From assembly GCA_016219985.1 (NCBI GenBank), contig JACRJO010000029.1, positions 124,001 through 188,000 of the forward strand: DNA of 64,000 bases. The letters are read 5' to 3'. The notes below the pieces were generated by a model, which had not been told where the DNA came from, did no database searches, and worked only from the letters and a program-made list of their open reading frames with translations. This document shows, one piece after another, positions 51,471-61,017 of the stretch. The position numbers and the translations under genes were made by a program. This stretch comes from Sphingobacteriales bacterium (GTDB taxonomy: Bacteria > Bacteroidota > Bacteroidia > Chitinophagales > Chitinophagaceae). The first letter of the stretch is position 1, and each line of letters starts with the position of its first letter.

Positions 51471-54400
51471 TTGAAGCGACTAATCAGCCATATCCATCCC
51501 GGAAGCCTTGTGTTTCTTTGCCTGCTTGCAGCCCCGCTGGGAGTCTTTGCACAGCCTGTGGCTAATTTTACGGCCTCGCCGCTGGCCGGTTGTTCCCCGC
51601 TTATTGTCAATTTCCAGGATCAATCCTCCGGGAATCCGACTTCCTGGAACTGGAATTTCGGGAATGGGAATACCTCGACTCTTCAGAACCCCATTGCCTC
51701 TTATTTTACACCCGGCACTTATACCGTAACGCTGATTGCCAGTAATGCCGGCGGTTCCAATACCCTGGTCAGGACCAATTATATAACCGTGTACGAGCCA
51801 CCGACCGTTGATTTTTCGGCCAATGTCCTGAGCGGCTGCTTCCCCTTGCGGGTGCAACTGACTGACCTGTCCTCGGCAGGGGCGGGTAATTCGAATATCA
51901 GCTGGAACTGGGATTTTGGAAACGGGGTCACGTCCACCCTTCAAAACCCGCAGGTCACCTATACTTCCGCAGGCGCTTACAATGTCACGCTGCGGGTAAC
52001 CAATGACAAGGGATGTACCCGCACCCTGAGCCGGCCTTCTTATATTACCGTAACTCCCGGGGTCAGCGCTTCTTTTACCTTTACCCAACCCACGGTTTGC
52101 CAGGCGCCGGCCAGTATCAGTTTTACCAACACATCCACCGGCCCGCCCATGCTGTCTTATTCCTGGGATTTCGGAGATGGCAATTTTTCCACAACAACAA
52201 ACCCGGTTCATACATATGCCAGCAACGGTTCATACATTGTCACATTAGCGACTTCCAGCTCGGCCGGCTGCCAGGATACTCTGCGCAGCAGCCCCCTCCT
52301 GATCGGGGCCAATAACAGTTCGTTTACGTATCCGCCGTCTGTTTGTATCAATGAACCAGCGACATTCACCAATACTTCTGTGCCGGTTCCTGTTAGTGCC
52401 AGCTGGACCTTTGGTGACGGGGGCAGCGCCACAGGAATCAACGCAACGTACAGTTACAGTACACCGGGAGTATTTACCGTAAAAATGTATAACACGTTTT
52501 CCACCTGTATTGATTCAGTTGCCCATGATATTACGGTCAATCCCCGGCCCGTAGCCGACTTTACGGCCCCGGTTACCGTCAGTTGCCAGCCCCCGCTTAC
52601 TGTTAACTTCCAGGATTTATCCACCGGGGCTGCTGCTGCCTGGCAATGGGATTTCGGGGATGGCAATACCTCCACGGCCCAAAACCCTTCGCATACCTAT
52701 TCTTCGTACGGAAGTTTTACTGTTACCCTGGTTGCGACCAATGCATTTGGCTGTACGGATACGATTGTGAAACCGAATTTTATCCGGATCCGGAGAGCCC
52801 AGATCAGTATTCCATCCCTGCCGGTCCGGGGCTGCGTTCCGTTCACCATTACACCGGTTCCTGTAATCAATGCCCTGGATGCTGTCACTTCTTATGATTG
52901 GGATTTCGGCGACGGTGGCAGTTCCGGTTTAGCCATCCCCACGCATACGTATGTCGCGCAAGGCACTTATACCGTACGTCTCGCTATTACCACGAGTACC
53001 GGTTGCCAGGATACGCTGATCATTTCAGCTGCCGTGCGGGTGGGGACCAAACCAATGGCTAATTTCTCCGCAACGCCGAACCCCGTTTGCGCCCGGCAAC
53101 CTGTCCAGTTTACAGATCTTTCGGTTCCGGCTGATGAATGGCATTGGGATTTCGGAGACGGAACGGTTTCCACTTTGCAAAACCCGTCGCATATTTTTAG
53201 CGATACCGGCTATTTCACCATACGGCTTGTTGCGGTGAACAATGGCTGCCCCGACACCCTGATACGTACCAATTATATCTATGTGATGCCGCCCATTGCC
53301 CGCTACACCCCCACCCCGGACTGTGCAAACCGGTTGCGCTTTACATTTACTGATCTTTCGATCGCCCCTCAAACCTGGGAATGGGATTTCGGGGATGGTA
53401 GTCCCCGGGTAACCACGCAAAACGCGGTACATATCTTCCCGGCATTGGGCATTTACGCTGTGCGACTGGTCGTAACGAACGGGGGCTGCTCGGATACCAT
53501 AACCTTACTGATCAATGCCATTGATGAACGGGCAAATTTTACGGCCGACCAGACCACGATCTGTAAACCCGGTACGGTTCAATTCAGCCCGGTGGGTATC
53601 AACACGGCCAATATCCTCACCTATACCTGGAATTTCGGCGATGGCAATATCAGCACGGTAAACACACCTGTCATCAATCATACCTATCTAAATTCCGGAC
53701 TCTATACCGTTACTCTGACCATTCGTGATAACAACGGGTGTACCAGTACACTGGTACAAAACAATTATATCCGGGTAAACGGGCCTGTGGCCGGATTTAG
53801 TGCGGGCAATGTATCGGGTTGTACCGGGCTGATCACCACGTTTAATGACCTATCCACCACAGACGGCGTCAACAATATTGTTAACTGGCATTGGGATTTC
53901 GGCGATGGCAATATCCAGGACTTCAGCGCCCCGCCATTCCAGCATACATACAATACAGCCGGCATTTTTTCGGTTAAGCTGGTTATTACCGATGCCACGG
54001 GTTGTAAGGACAGCCTGATAAGGACCGACCTGGTCATTGCCACGGATCCCCTTCCTGATTTTGTTACGGCCGATACATTAAGTTGCCCCGGGGGTACTGT
54101 AAATTTCACCAATACTTCCCTGCCAGCAGGATTAAACAGTTCCTGGGATTTCGGCGATGGCAATACCTCTTCCGTTTACTCCCCTTCTCACAGCTACGCG
54201 GCCACGGGATTGTACACGGTAAAACTGCGGGTGAATGATACTTTTGGTTGCGCTGACTCCATCAGCAAGACCAATTATATCCGGGTAGCGCTGCCGGTAC
54301 CCGGATTTACCGTCAGCGATTCCGTCACTTCCTGTACGCCGCTCGAAGTCCAGTTTACAAACACATCCACTTTTTATCGTTCGGTGAGCTGGGATTTCGG

Positions 54401-55829
54401 AGTGGGCCAGGGAATTTCCACCCTGGAAAACCCGGTCCATTATTTTTCTTTGCCGGGTATCTACCCGGTGAAACTGGTAATCACCAGCCCGGGAGGTTGT
54501 AAAGACTCGATTATAAAAAATATCCAGGTCTATGACACAGCAGGATCCCGCCTTAATTATAGCCCGATCGGGGGCTGTAAGCCCTTGTCCATTTCGATGA
54601 ACACCCTCACGCCCGGCCCGATGGTTTCTTATTTCTGGGATTTTGGCGACGGGAATACGGAGATTTCAACCACCCCTTCCGCTTTTCATACCTATACAGC
54701 TTTTGGAAACTTTATTCCAAAAGTGATCATGGAAGATCCTTCGGGCTGCCTGATCCCTTTACAGGGTGTGGATACTTTATTAATAATCGGCGCGAAGGCC
54801 AATTTTGGTGCGGACACTGCCTTTTTCTGCGATTTCGGCACCGTACATTTTACCGACTCCACAACGTTTAATGATCCGGTCGTCTTATATAACTGGGATT
54901 TCGGCGACGGCGGGAGTTCCACCCTGCAATATCCTTCCCACCAGTACACGGCTCAGGGAATCTACAACGTGCAACTAACCGTACATACGCAGGCGGGTTG
55001 CCGGGATTCCCTGGTGAAACAGGCCCTTATCAAGGTCATACAAAGACCCCTGATTGATATTGCCGGTGATTCGGTTATTTGTATCAATAATTCCATTTTA
55101 CATTCCGGCATCTTTATCCGTCCCGATACTTCGCTTGTCAGGTGGCAGTGGACCTTCCCCAATGGCAATGCCGACTCAGTTCAAAATCCGCCCCGCCAGA
55201 ATTACGCGGTGGCCGGGACTTTTGTTGCCACGGCGATTGCCATTAACAGCAGCGGCTGTGCAGACACTACAAGGCAGACCATTGTTGTTAACCCGTTGCC
55301 AACGGTTACACTGCCGGGTCAACTGACGATCCAGGCCGGTTTCCCTGTTACCATTCCGGCCACGTATTCGCCCAATACAGTTAGCTGGATCTGGTCTCCC
55401 GCAACCGGGCTCAGCTGCGCCAACTGCCCCACACCGGATGCCGGGCCGAAGTTCAATACAAACTACCAGGTATATTTTACCGATGGCAATAACTGCAGTA
55501 ATACAGGTCGCATACAGATCACCGTTATCTGCAAGGATGGCAACTTATTTATTCCCAATACTTTTTCCCCGAATGGCGATGGCAGCAACGATGTGTTCTA
55601 TCCCCGGGGGAAAGGGCTTGAACGCGTAAAACTCCTGAGGATCTTTAACCGCTGGGGCGAAATCGTGTTTGAGAAAAGGGATTTTCCCGTAAATGACGCC
55701 AGTGCGGGATGGAACGGTACGTATAAAGGGCAAAAGCCCAAGGCGGATGTTTATGTTTACCAGGCAGAGGTCTTCTGTGAAAACGGGGACATCATCCGGC
55801 TGAACGGAAATATTGCATTGATCCTGTAA
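51471..55829 (+). CDS. Giant PKD-repeat adhesin-type protein with type B T9SS sorting domain
   Basis: 1452 residues. The start is most likely TTG at 51471 (a CTG lies one codon earlier; an in-frame TAA closes the frame at 51456); no ATG exists near it. Signal peptide about 1-28 (GVFAQPVANF). The body holds 15 PKD-type domains by my count, each with a WxFGDGxxS core, a C-P-L-near start and a YTVTLxxxNxxGC end, followed by an Ig-like domain (about 1290-1350) and a gliding-motility-type C-terminal domain (FIPNTFSPNGDGSNDVF, then RIFNRWGEIVFEK and an end in RLNGNIALIL). It is exported by T9SS. It stands 8 bp from its PorP/SprF partner. Confidence 0.93.
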   Translation: MKRLISHIHPGSLVFLCLLAAPLGVFAQPVANFTASPLAGCSPLIVNFQDQSSGNPTSWNWNFGNGNTSTLQNPIASYFTPGTYTVTLIASNAGGSNTLVRTNYITVYEPPTVDFSANVLSGCFPLRVQLTDLSSAGAGNSNISWNWDFGNGVTSTLQNPQVTYTSAGAYNVTLRVTNDKGCTRTLSRPSYITVTPGVSASFTFTQPTVCQAPASISFTNTSTGPPMLSYSWDFGDGNFSTTTNPVHTYASNGSYIVTLATSSSAGCQDTLRSSPLLIGANNSSFTYPPSVCINEPATFTNTSVPVPVSASWTFGDGGSATGINATYSYSTPGVFTVKMYNTFSTCIDSVAHDITVNPRPVADFTAPVTVSCQPPLTVNFQDLSTGAAAAWQWDFGDGNTSTAQNPSHTYSSYGSFTVTLVATNAFGCTDTIVKPNFIRIRRAQISIPSLPVRGCVPFTITPVPVINALDAVTSYDWDFGDGGSSGLAIPTHTYVAQGTYTVRLAITTSTGCQDTLIISAAVRVGTKPMANFSATPNPVCARQPVQFTDLSVPADEWHWDFGDGTVSTLQNPSHIFSDTGYFTIRLVAVNNGCPDTLIRTNYIYVMPPIARYTPTPDCANRLRFTFTDLSIAPQTWEWDFGDGSPRVTTQNAVHIFPALGIYAVRLVVTNGGCSDTITLLINAIDERANFTADQTTICKPGTVQFSPVGINTANILTYTWNFGDGNISTVNTPVINHTYLNSGLYTVTLTIRDNNGCTSTLVQNNYIRVNGPVAGFSAGNVSGCTGLITTFNDLSTTDGVNNIVNWHWDFGDGNIQDFSAPPFQHTYNTAGIFSVKLVITDATGCKDSLIRTDLVIATDPLPDFVTADTLSCPGGTVNFTNTSLPAGLNSSWDFGDGNTSSVYSPSHSYAATGLYTVKLRVNDTFGCADSISKTNYIRVALPVPGFTVSDSVTSCTPLEVQFTNTSTFYRSVSWDFGVGQGISTLENPVHYFSLPGIYPVKLVITSPGGCKDSIIKNIQVYDTAGSRLNYSPIGGCKPLSISMNTLTPGPMVSYFWDFGDGNTEISTTPSAFHTYTAFGNFIPKVIMEDPSGCLIPLQGVDTLLIIGAKANFGADTAFFCDFGTVHFTDSTTFNDPVVLYNWDFGDGGSSTLQYPSHQYTAQGIYNVQLTVHTQAGCRDSLVKQALIKVIQRPLIDIAGDSVICINNSILHSGIFIRPDTSLVRWQWTFPNGNADSVQNPPRQNYAVAGTFVATAIAINSSGCADTTRQTIVVNPLPTVTLPGQLTIQAGFPVTIPATYSPNTVSWIWSPATGLSCANCPTPDAGPKFNTNYQVYFTDGNNCSNTGRIQITVICKDGNLFIPNTFSPNGDGSNDVFYPRGKGLERVKLLRIFNRWGEIVFEKRDFPVNDASAGWNGTYKGQKPKADVYVYQAEVFCENGDIIRLNGNIALIL

Positions 55830-55837
55830 TCCAATTT

Positions 55838-56845
55838 ATGCAGCAACGGGTAAAAAAATATATGGTGTTTCTAACGGCCTGCTTTTGGCAGGTATCCGTG
55901 CTGTCGCAGGATATCCATTTCTCCCAGTTCTTCGAAGCCCCGTTGTGGAGAAATCCATCCCTGGCCGGAATTTTTACCGGGGATGTGCGGGTGCAGGCGG
56001 TGTACAGGGATCAGTGGAACAGTGTGACCAACGCTTACCGTACTGGTTCAGTGAATGCGGAGTATAAAATGCCCGTCGGTAAATTAAACGACTTTGTAAC
56101 CCTGGGGATGCAGGCCCTGTACGACCGGGCCGGTACGATCGGGTGGACCTCTGTCCATGTATTACCGGCCCTGAACTATCACAAATCCCTGAGCGCGGAA
56201 AATAACCGTTACCTCTCCCTTGGTTTTATGGGGGGCCTGGTACAGCGGCGCTTCGATCCCTCCAAAATGACCACCAACAGCCAGTACGACAATGGCGGTC
56301 TCGGGGAAAATCTCGCCAATACCAAATACAGTTACCTGGACGGCAGCGTGGGCATGAGCTATAATTCAAACCTGAATCAGCAGCCGGACAATAATTTCTA
56401 CCTCGGTGTGGCCTATCATCATTTTAACCGGCCCACCCAGTCATTTTACCGGAACAATACCATCGAACTCCGGCCCAAATGGGTATTCTCGGGTGGCTTA
56501 CGGTTTGGGGTATCCGAATATGCCTATATCACCCTGCAGGCCGATCATTCGGAACAGGGTGGGTTTGCCGAAACGATGGCGGGGGTTCTGTACGGGCTGA
56601 AATTAGGGGAAGACCCGGATCACCCGGCCTACACGATCCATGCCGGCGGGTTTCTCCGCTGGAATGACGCCCTGGTTCCCGTGGTGAAACTGGATTACCA
56701 TCCTTTTTCCGTTGCCCTCAGTTATGATGTGAATATTTCAAAACTCAAACCGTCGAGTTATGGCCGTGGCGGATTTGAACTCTCCGTTTCGTATATTGGC
56801 TTCCTGCAACGGAATGAAGGCTACCTGCTTTGCCCCAAATTCTAA
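55838..56845 (+). CDS. PorP/SprF family type IX secretion outer-membrane protein
   Basis: 335 residues with a signal peptide (about 1-23, ending SVLSQDIHFSQF, where DxHFSQF is the family's opening motif) and a small barrel (SVNAEYKMPVGKLNDFVTLG, then FYLGVAYHHFNRPTQSFYR and ALSYDVNISKLKPSSYGRGG) ending FELSVSYIGFLQR. Members form a T9SS-associated outer-membrane helper, usually encoded next to the large SprB/PKD cargo they serve. That is the case here: the PKD giant ends 8 bp upstream, so the two form an operon and a likely export pair. Confidence 0.93.
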   Translation: MQQRVKKYMVFLTACFWQVSVLSQDIHFSQFFEAPLWRNPSLAGIFTGDVRVQAVYRDQWNSVTNAYRTGSVNAEYKMPVGKLNDFVTLGMQALYDRAGTIGWTSVHVLPALNYHKSLSAENNRYLSLGFMGGLVQRRFDPSKMTTNSQYDNGGLGENLANTKYSYLDGSVGMSYNSNLNQQPDNNFYLGVAYHHFNRPTQSFYRNNTIELRPKWVFSGGLRFGVSEYAYITLQADHSEQGGFAETMAGVLYGLKLGEDPDHPAYTIHAGGFLRWNDALVPVVKLDYHPFSVALSYDVNISKLKPSSYGRGGFELSVSYIGFLQRNEGYLLCPKF

Positions 56846-56922
56846 ACGGGGTAAATAAATGGAACCGCTGAACCTTATGCCAACAAACCTGTTTATTTTG
56901 CGACAATAAATCCTGCATACAC

Positions 56923-57393
56923 ATGAGCCTGACGATTGGTCAAACAGCCCCTGATTTTACCTTATTTGACAGCGAAAAGAAGCCGGTAACCCTGTCCGAA
57001 CAACGGGGTCACAATGTGCTGCTCCTGTTTTTCCCCCAGGCATTTACCAGTGTCTGTACCAAGGAACTTTGCAGTGTACGGGACAATATAGCCCGGTACC
57101 ATGCGGTCAATGCCCGGGTATTCGGCATTTCCGTGGATTCGGTATTTACACTGGCCCGTTTCAAAGAAGAGCAGCAATATAATTTCCCGCTGTTGAGTGA
57201 TTTCAATAAAGAAGTCTCCGCCCTGTATGACAGCCTGTACACGGACTGGATCCTCAATATGAAGGGGGTGTCGAAGCGTGCCGCCTTTGTTATCGATAAA
57301 GAAGGCCGGGTTCAATATGCGGAAATAATGGATAAAGCCGGTGATGTGCCGGACTTTGACAAGATCCGCACAGCTCTCGACTCCCTATCCTAA
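56923..57393 (+). CDS. Peroxiredoxin, BCP-like
   Basis: A 156-residue thiol peroxidase of the AhpC/TSA superfamily that reduces peroxides with a cysteine. The active site FPQAFTSVCTKELC carries the peroxidatic Cys45 in the PxxxTxxC context and a second Cys50 five residues later, the spacing of the alpha2-type resolving Cys in BCP-type enzymes; the C-terminal Cys of 2-Cys AhpC is absent. FVIDKEGRVQYAEIM is the typical late strand. No signal peptide. TTATTTTG, a close match to the -7 box, lies 22 bases upstream of the ATG. Confidence 0.92.
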   Translation: MSLTIGQTAPDFTLFDSEKKPVTLSEQRGHNVLLLFFPQAFTSVCTKELCSVRDNIARYHAVNARVFGISVDSVFTLARFKEEQQYNFPLLSDFNKEVSALYDSLYTDWILNMKGVSKRAAFVIDKEGRVQYAEIMDKAGDVPDFDKIRTALDSLS

Positions 57394-57512
57394 AATATCG
57401 TTAATACTTTCCTCTTCAATCTTATAATTCATTGGTTTATAAGATGAAATTTCACTTCGTAGTTTTACGTTGCCCAGGCAAAAAAAAGGACCTACATTTC
57501 GAATAATAAAAG

Positions 57513-57520
57513 TAAATTTG
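57513..57520 (+). promoter_or_regulatory. -7 box of the 114-residue T9SS protein gene
   Basis: TAAATTTG, a perfect TAnnTTTG, ending five bases before the TTG at 57526. With no ATG in reach, this suggests a leaderless transcript that begins at a TTG. Confidence 0.5.
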
Positions 57521-57525
57521 TTTCG

Positions 57526-57870
57526 TTGAGACGAGTTTTCCCGATACTAACCTTTTTACTGCTGAGCACCCTGTTTTCGCAGGCACAGTCTCCGAGAACT
57601 AACCCGGGTGAAGAGGCAGACCGCATTGCCCGGATATATCCCAACCCGGCCACTTCCTATATTACTTTTGATTTACAGGGAAATTATAAAAAAGGGCTGA
57701 CCGTTCAGATCTACAATGGGGTCCTGGGCAAAAAAATGTATGAGACCCAGAATATCCCCGAGCGGTTTACACTCAACCTGACCGATTATACCCGCGGTAT
57801 TTATATTTATCACCTGGTGGATGCTACCGGAAAGATTATTGAATCCGGCAAGTTCCAGGTATCCCGTTAA
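57526..57870 (+). CDS. Signal peptide plus bare T9SS type A sorting domain
   Basis: 114 residues: a signal peptide (about 1-21, LLLSTLFSQAQ), a short linker, and then directly the type A sorting domain (RIYPNPATSYITFDLQGN, then NLTDYTRGIYIYHLVDATGK and a KFQVSR end). There is no cargo domain. The start is TTG at 57526 (no ATG in frame nearby) with a perfect -7 box five bases upstream. The gene lies 132 bp after the peroxiredoxin and ends 21 bp before the convergent rlmI. A signal-plus-sorting-domain protein could be a cut-down surface anchor, a decoy or a stress indicator. Confidence 0.82.
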   Translation: MRRVFPILTFLLLSTLFSQAQSPRTNPGEEADRIARIYPNPATSYITFDLQGNYKKGLTVQIYNGVLGKKMYETQNIPERFTLNLTDYTRGIYIYHLVDATGKIIESGKFQVSR

Positions 57871-57891
57871 TACTCCCTTTTTATTTTCTGA

Positions 57892-59064
57892 CTATTGTAC
57901 CTGTACCACCAGGAATTTCAGGTATCGTGTATTCTCCATGCCCCAGATAATGGGGTGATCCGGCGCCTGTGTCTGAAAAGTGACCTGCCTTATTTTCCGG
58001 CGCGCATCTTTGGCGGCCATTTCAATGATCTGTAAAAAAAGTTCAGGGTTCACCAGGTTGGTACAGGAAGAAGTGACCAGGAATCCGCCGGGCCTCACCA
58101 GTTTCATCCCGCGGAGATTGATCTCCTTATAGCCGGTAATGGCTTTCTGTATCGTTTCCCGGCTCTTGGTGAAAGCGGGCGGGTCCAGCATGACCACATC
58201 GTATTGCTTTCCTTCTTTTCCCCATTGTTTTAATACATCAAATGCATTGGCCGTTTCAAACCGGCAACGTTCCTGCACCCCGTTGAGTTCCGCATTGCGG
58301 TTGGCCTGTGCCACCGCGTTAGCAGATATATCGAGGCCCAGTACCGACCTCGCCCCATAATGCGCCGCGTGTATTTCAAAAGTCCCGGTATAGGTGAATG
58401 CGCCTAATACATCCGCTTCTTTCACGATATGCTGAATGGCTTTCCGGTTATCCTGCTGGTCGAGAAAATAACCGGTCTTTTGCCCGTTCTCCAGGTCCAC
58501 ATGAAACCTAAGCCCGTTTTCCTGAATGATAATCTGGGTATCAAAGGGGGCGGATAAAAATCCCTTTTGCTGGGGCAGTCCTTCCAGCTCCCGGACCGGC
58601 ACATCATTCCGTTCATAAATTCCTTTGGGCTGAAAAATTGTATTGATCGCGTTTACGATCGCCGGCTTCCATACATCGATTCCCAGCGCCAGGGTTTGGA
58701 TCACGAAATAGTCGTTGAATTTATCCACGATCAGTTGTGGCAAAGCATCTGCTTCCCCGAACACCAGCCGGCAATTTTCCGTGTACCCGATCTGCTGGCG
58801 GTATGCCCAGCACTGGCGGAGACGGTCCAGGAAATATTGTTCGTTGATCTCATCAGCCCGGTTCCGGGTCAGCAGGCGCACCAGGATCTGGGATTTGGGA
58901 TTTATATATCCTTTCCCGACAAATTTTTTGTCGTGGCTGAATAATTCCACCACCTCCCCGCCTTTAACATCACCATCTATCCGTTCCACTTCATTGGCAA
59001 AAACCCAGGGATGGCCGTTGACCACGCGGGGGGATATCTTTCTTTTAAGGTAAACACTGCTCAT
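57892..59064 (-). CDS. rlmI: 23S rRNA (cytosine1962-C5)-methyltransferase family protein
   Basis: A SAM-dependent RNA methyltransferase of 390 residues in the RlmI/YccW family: N-terminal PUA domain (about 1-80, RKISPRVVNGHPWVFANEVE), a central beta domain with FHVDLENGQKTGYFLDQQDN (family hallmark), and a Rossmann domain with VLGAFTYTGTFEIHAAHYGA (motif I), VVMLDPPAFTKSRETIQKA (motif IV) and a VTSSCTNLVNPE motif VI holding the catalytic Cys. Exact target inferred from E. coli. A TATCTTCG box ends seven bases before the ATG. Divergent from grpE. Confidence 0.92.
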   Translation of the reverse strand: MSSVYLKRKISPRVVNGHPWVFANEVERIDGDVKGGEVVELFSHDKKFVGKGYINPKSQILVRLLTRNRADEINEQYFLDRLRQCWAYRQQIGYTENCRLVFGEADALPQLIVDKFNDYFVIQTLALGIDVWKPAIVNAINTIFQPKGIYERNDVPVRELEGLPQQKGFLSAPFDTQIIIQENGLRFHVDLENGQKTGYFLDQQDNRKAIQHIVKEADVLGAFTYTGTFEIHAAHYGARSVLGLDISANAVAQANRNAELNGVQERCRFETANAFDVLKQWGKEGKQYDVVMLDPPAFTKSRETIQKAITGYKEINLRGMKLVRPGGFLVTSSCTNLVNPELFLQIIEMAAKDARRKIRQVTFQTQAPDHPIIWGMENTRYLKFLVVQVQ

Positions 59065-59202
59065 AAAGCGGCGAAGATAGCGGAAAGCCCTAAATGCCGG
59101 GCCTTGAAACCCGGCGGGCGCCTGGCAGCTGATCAGCTGAAGCCCCTGACTTCCAGACCCTGATCCCCGTCAATACAGGTCATTTTGTCCCAAAACCCCG
59201 GG

Positions 59203-59232
59203 TTGGCAATATTATTGACAACCTTACCTTTG
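59203..59232 (+). promoter_or_regulatory. Promoter of grpE-dnaJ
   Basis: TTG (59203-59205), a 19-bp spacer, TACCTTTG (59225-59232), matching the Bacteroidota TTG / TAnnTTTG pattern. It ends 16 bases before the grpE ATG (59249). No heat-shock (CIRCE-type) repeat was seen. Confidence 0.6.
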
Positions 59233-59248
59233 CAAACAATTGTAAAAA

Positions 59249-59818
59249 ATGGCAGAAGAAATGAAGGAACCCGAAACCACCCTGCCGGGGAATGAGGCCG
59301 GCATGGATATCAATACGGACGAAAACCAAAGCGGCAGCACGCATCTGAACGAGCCGGTAGCGGAAGAGAATGAACTGGAGAAATTAAAAGGGGCCCTGGA
59401 AGAAGCCAATGATAAATACCTGCGGAAAGTGGCTGAGTTTGAGAATTACAAACGCCGTTCTGCCAAAGAGCGGATCGAACTGATACAAACCGCGGGCAGG
59501 GATGTGATCACGGACCTGCTGGAGGTACTGGATGACTGTGACCGGGCGCAAAAGCAACTGGATACCAGTAACGATGCAGCTGCCATCCGGGAAGGCGTAT
59601 TGCTGGTCTTTAACAAACTGCGCAATTCGCTCCAGGCTAAAGGAGTAAAACCGATGCAGACCATCCATAACGAATTCAACCCCGATCTGCATGAAGCCAT
59701 TACGGAGATCCCGGCCCCCTCGGCTGATCTGAAAGGAAAAGTGATCGACGAAGTGGTAAAAGGATATTACCTTAATGACAAAATCATCCGCCATGCCAAA
59801 GTGGTGGTGGGAAAATAA
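59249..59818 (+). CDS. grpE: Nucleotide exchange factor GrpE
   Basis: A cofactor that releases ADP from DnaK. 189 residues: an acidic, disordered N-terminus (residues 1-45), a long helix (about 46-90, LEKLKGALEEANDKYLRKVA) and the compact head with the family signature (KLRNSLQAKGVKPMQTIHNE, FNPDLHEAITEIPAPSAD, GYYLNDKIIRHAKVVVG). Length normal. It is the first gene of an operon, with dnaJ 28 bp downstream; dnaK is elsewhere. Confidence 0.96.
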   Translation: MAEEMKEPETTLPGNEAGMDINTDENQSGSTHLNEPVAEENELEKLKGALEEANDKYLRKVAEFENYKRRSAKERIELIQTAGRDVITDLLEVLDDCDRAQKQLDTSNDAAAIREGVLLVFNKLRNSLQAKGVKPMQTIHNEFNPDLHEAITEIPAPSADLKGKVIDEVVKGYYLNDKIIRHAKVVVGK

Positions 59819-59846
59819 GTGAACTATTAACGGATCAAACACGCAA

Positions 59847-61013
59847 ATGTCCAAAAGAGATTATTACGAGATACTGGGAGTAAGCAAGACCGCTTCGGCA
59901 GATGAGATCAAAAAAGCCTACCGGAAAGTGGCCATGCAGTTTCACCCCGACCGCAACCCGGGGGATAAAGCCGCTGAGGAAAAATTCAAGGAAGCGGCTG
60001 AAGCCTACGAAGTGCTGAGCGATGCGGATAAAAAAGCGCAGTACGACCGTTATGGACATGCCGGGGTTAGCGGCAATGGCCGGGGTGGTTATGGCGGGGG
60101 CGGAATGAACATGGATGATATCTTCAGCCAGTTCGGGGATATTTTCGGGGAAGACCTGTTTGGCAGTTTCTTTGGCGGCGGGCAAAGAGGCGGCGGGCGC
60201 ACCGGGCAAAGAAGCCGTGGCGTTCGGGGAAGCAATCTCCGCGTAAAACTGAAATTGACCTATGAAGAGATCGCGAAGGGAGTGACCAAGAATATCAAGG
60301 TTAAAAAATATGTATCCTGTACCACCTGCGGCGGCAACGGGGCAAAGGATAAAGGGAGTGTGCAGACCTGCAGCAGCTGCGGGGGCAGCGGCCAGGTACG
60401 AAGAGTACAAAATACATTCCTGGGGCAGATGCAAACCGTAACCACCTGCCCTTCCTGTAACGGGGAAGGAACAACGGTAACCGCCAAATGTGCTTCCTGT
60501 AAAGGGGAAGGAAGGGTTTACGGGGAAGAGACTGTGAGCATTGATATTCCCGCCGGCGTACAGGAAGGAATGCAAATGAATGTGAGCGGGAAAGGAAATG
60601 CCGGTGAACGCGGAGGTATGCCCGGTGACCTGATCATCCTGATCGAAGAAGAACCGCACAAAGAATTATACCGGGAGGGACTGAATGTGGCGTATGAGCT
60701 GCATCTTTCCTTTACGGATGCTGTATTTGGCACCCAGGTGGAAGTGCCCACGATCGACGGACGGGCCAAGATCAGGATTCCCGCGGGTACACAAAGTGGT
60801 AAGATTTTCCGCCTCAAGGGGAAGGGCTTCCCGGCCGTAAATTCTTATGAAAAAGGGGACCAGCTGATCCAGGTAAGCGTGTGGACCCCGCAGCACCTGA
60901 GCGCGGAAGAAAAAGCGGCCCTCGAAAAACTGGGGCATTCACCCAATTTCAAACCGCAGCCGGAGAAAAGCGATAAAAACTTTTTCGACAAGATCAAGGA
61001 AATGTTCTCTTAA
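59847..61013 (+). CDS. dnaJ: Chaperone DnaJ
   Basis: An Hsp40 co-chaperone that stimulates DnaK ATPase and delivers substrates. 388 residues: J domain with HPD ([17 protein letters not shown]), a Gly/Phe-rich region ([23 protein letters not shown]), a zinc region with four CxxCxGxG repeats ([32 protein letters not shown]), then the substrate-binding beta domains ([20 protein letters not shown]) and the C-terminal helix. Complete. Its terminator lies within the tail of the next, convergent gene. Confidence 0.97.
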   Translation: MSKRDYYEILGVSKTASADEIKKAYRKVAMQFHPDRNPGDKAAEEKFKEAAEAYEVLSDADKKAQYDRYGHAGVSGNGRGGYGGGGMNMDDIFSQFGDIFGEDLFGSFFGGGQRGGGRTGQRSRGVRGSNLRVKLKLTYEEIAKGVTKNIKVKKYVSCTTCGGNGAKDKGSVQTCSSCGGSGQVRRVQNTFLGQMQTVTTCPSCNGEGTTVTAKCASCKGEGRVYGEETVSIDIPAGVQEGMQMNVSGKGNAGERGGMPGDLIILIEEEPHKELYREGLNVAYELHLSFTDAVFGTQVEVPTIDGRAKIRIPAGTQSGKIFRLKGKGFPAVNSYEKGDQLIQVSVWTPQHLSAEEKAALEKLGHSPNFKPQPEKSDKNFFDKIKEMFS

Positions 61014-61017
61014 CTAA

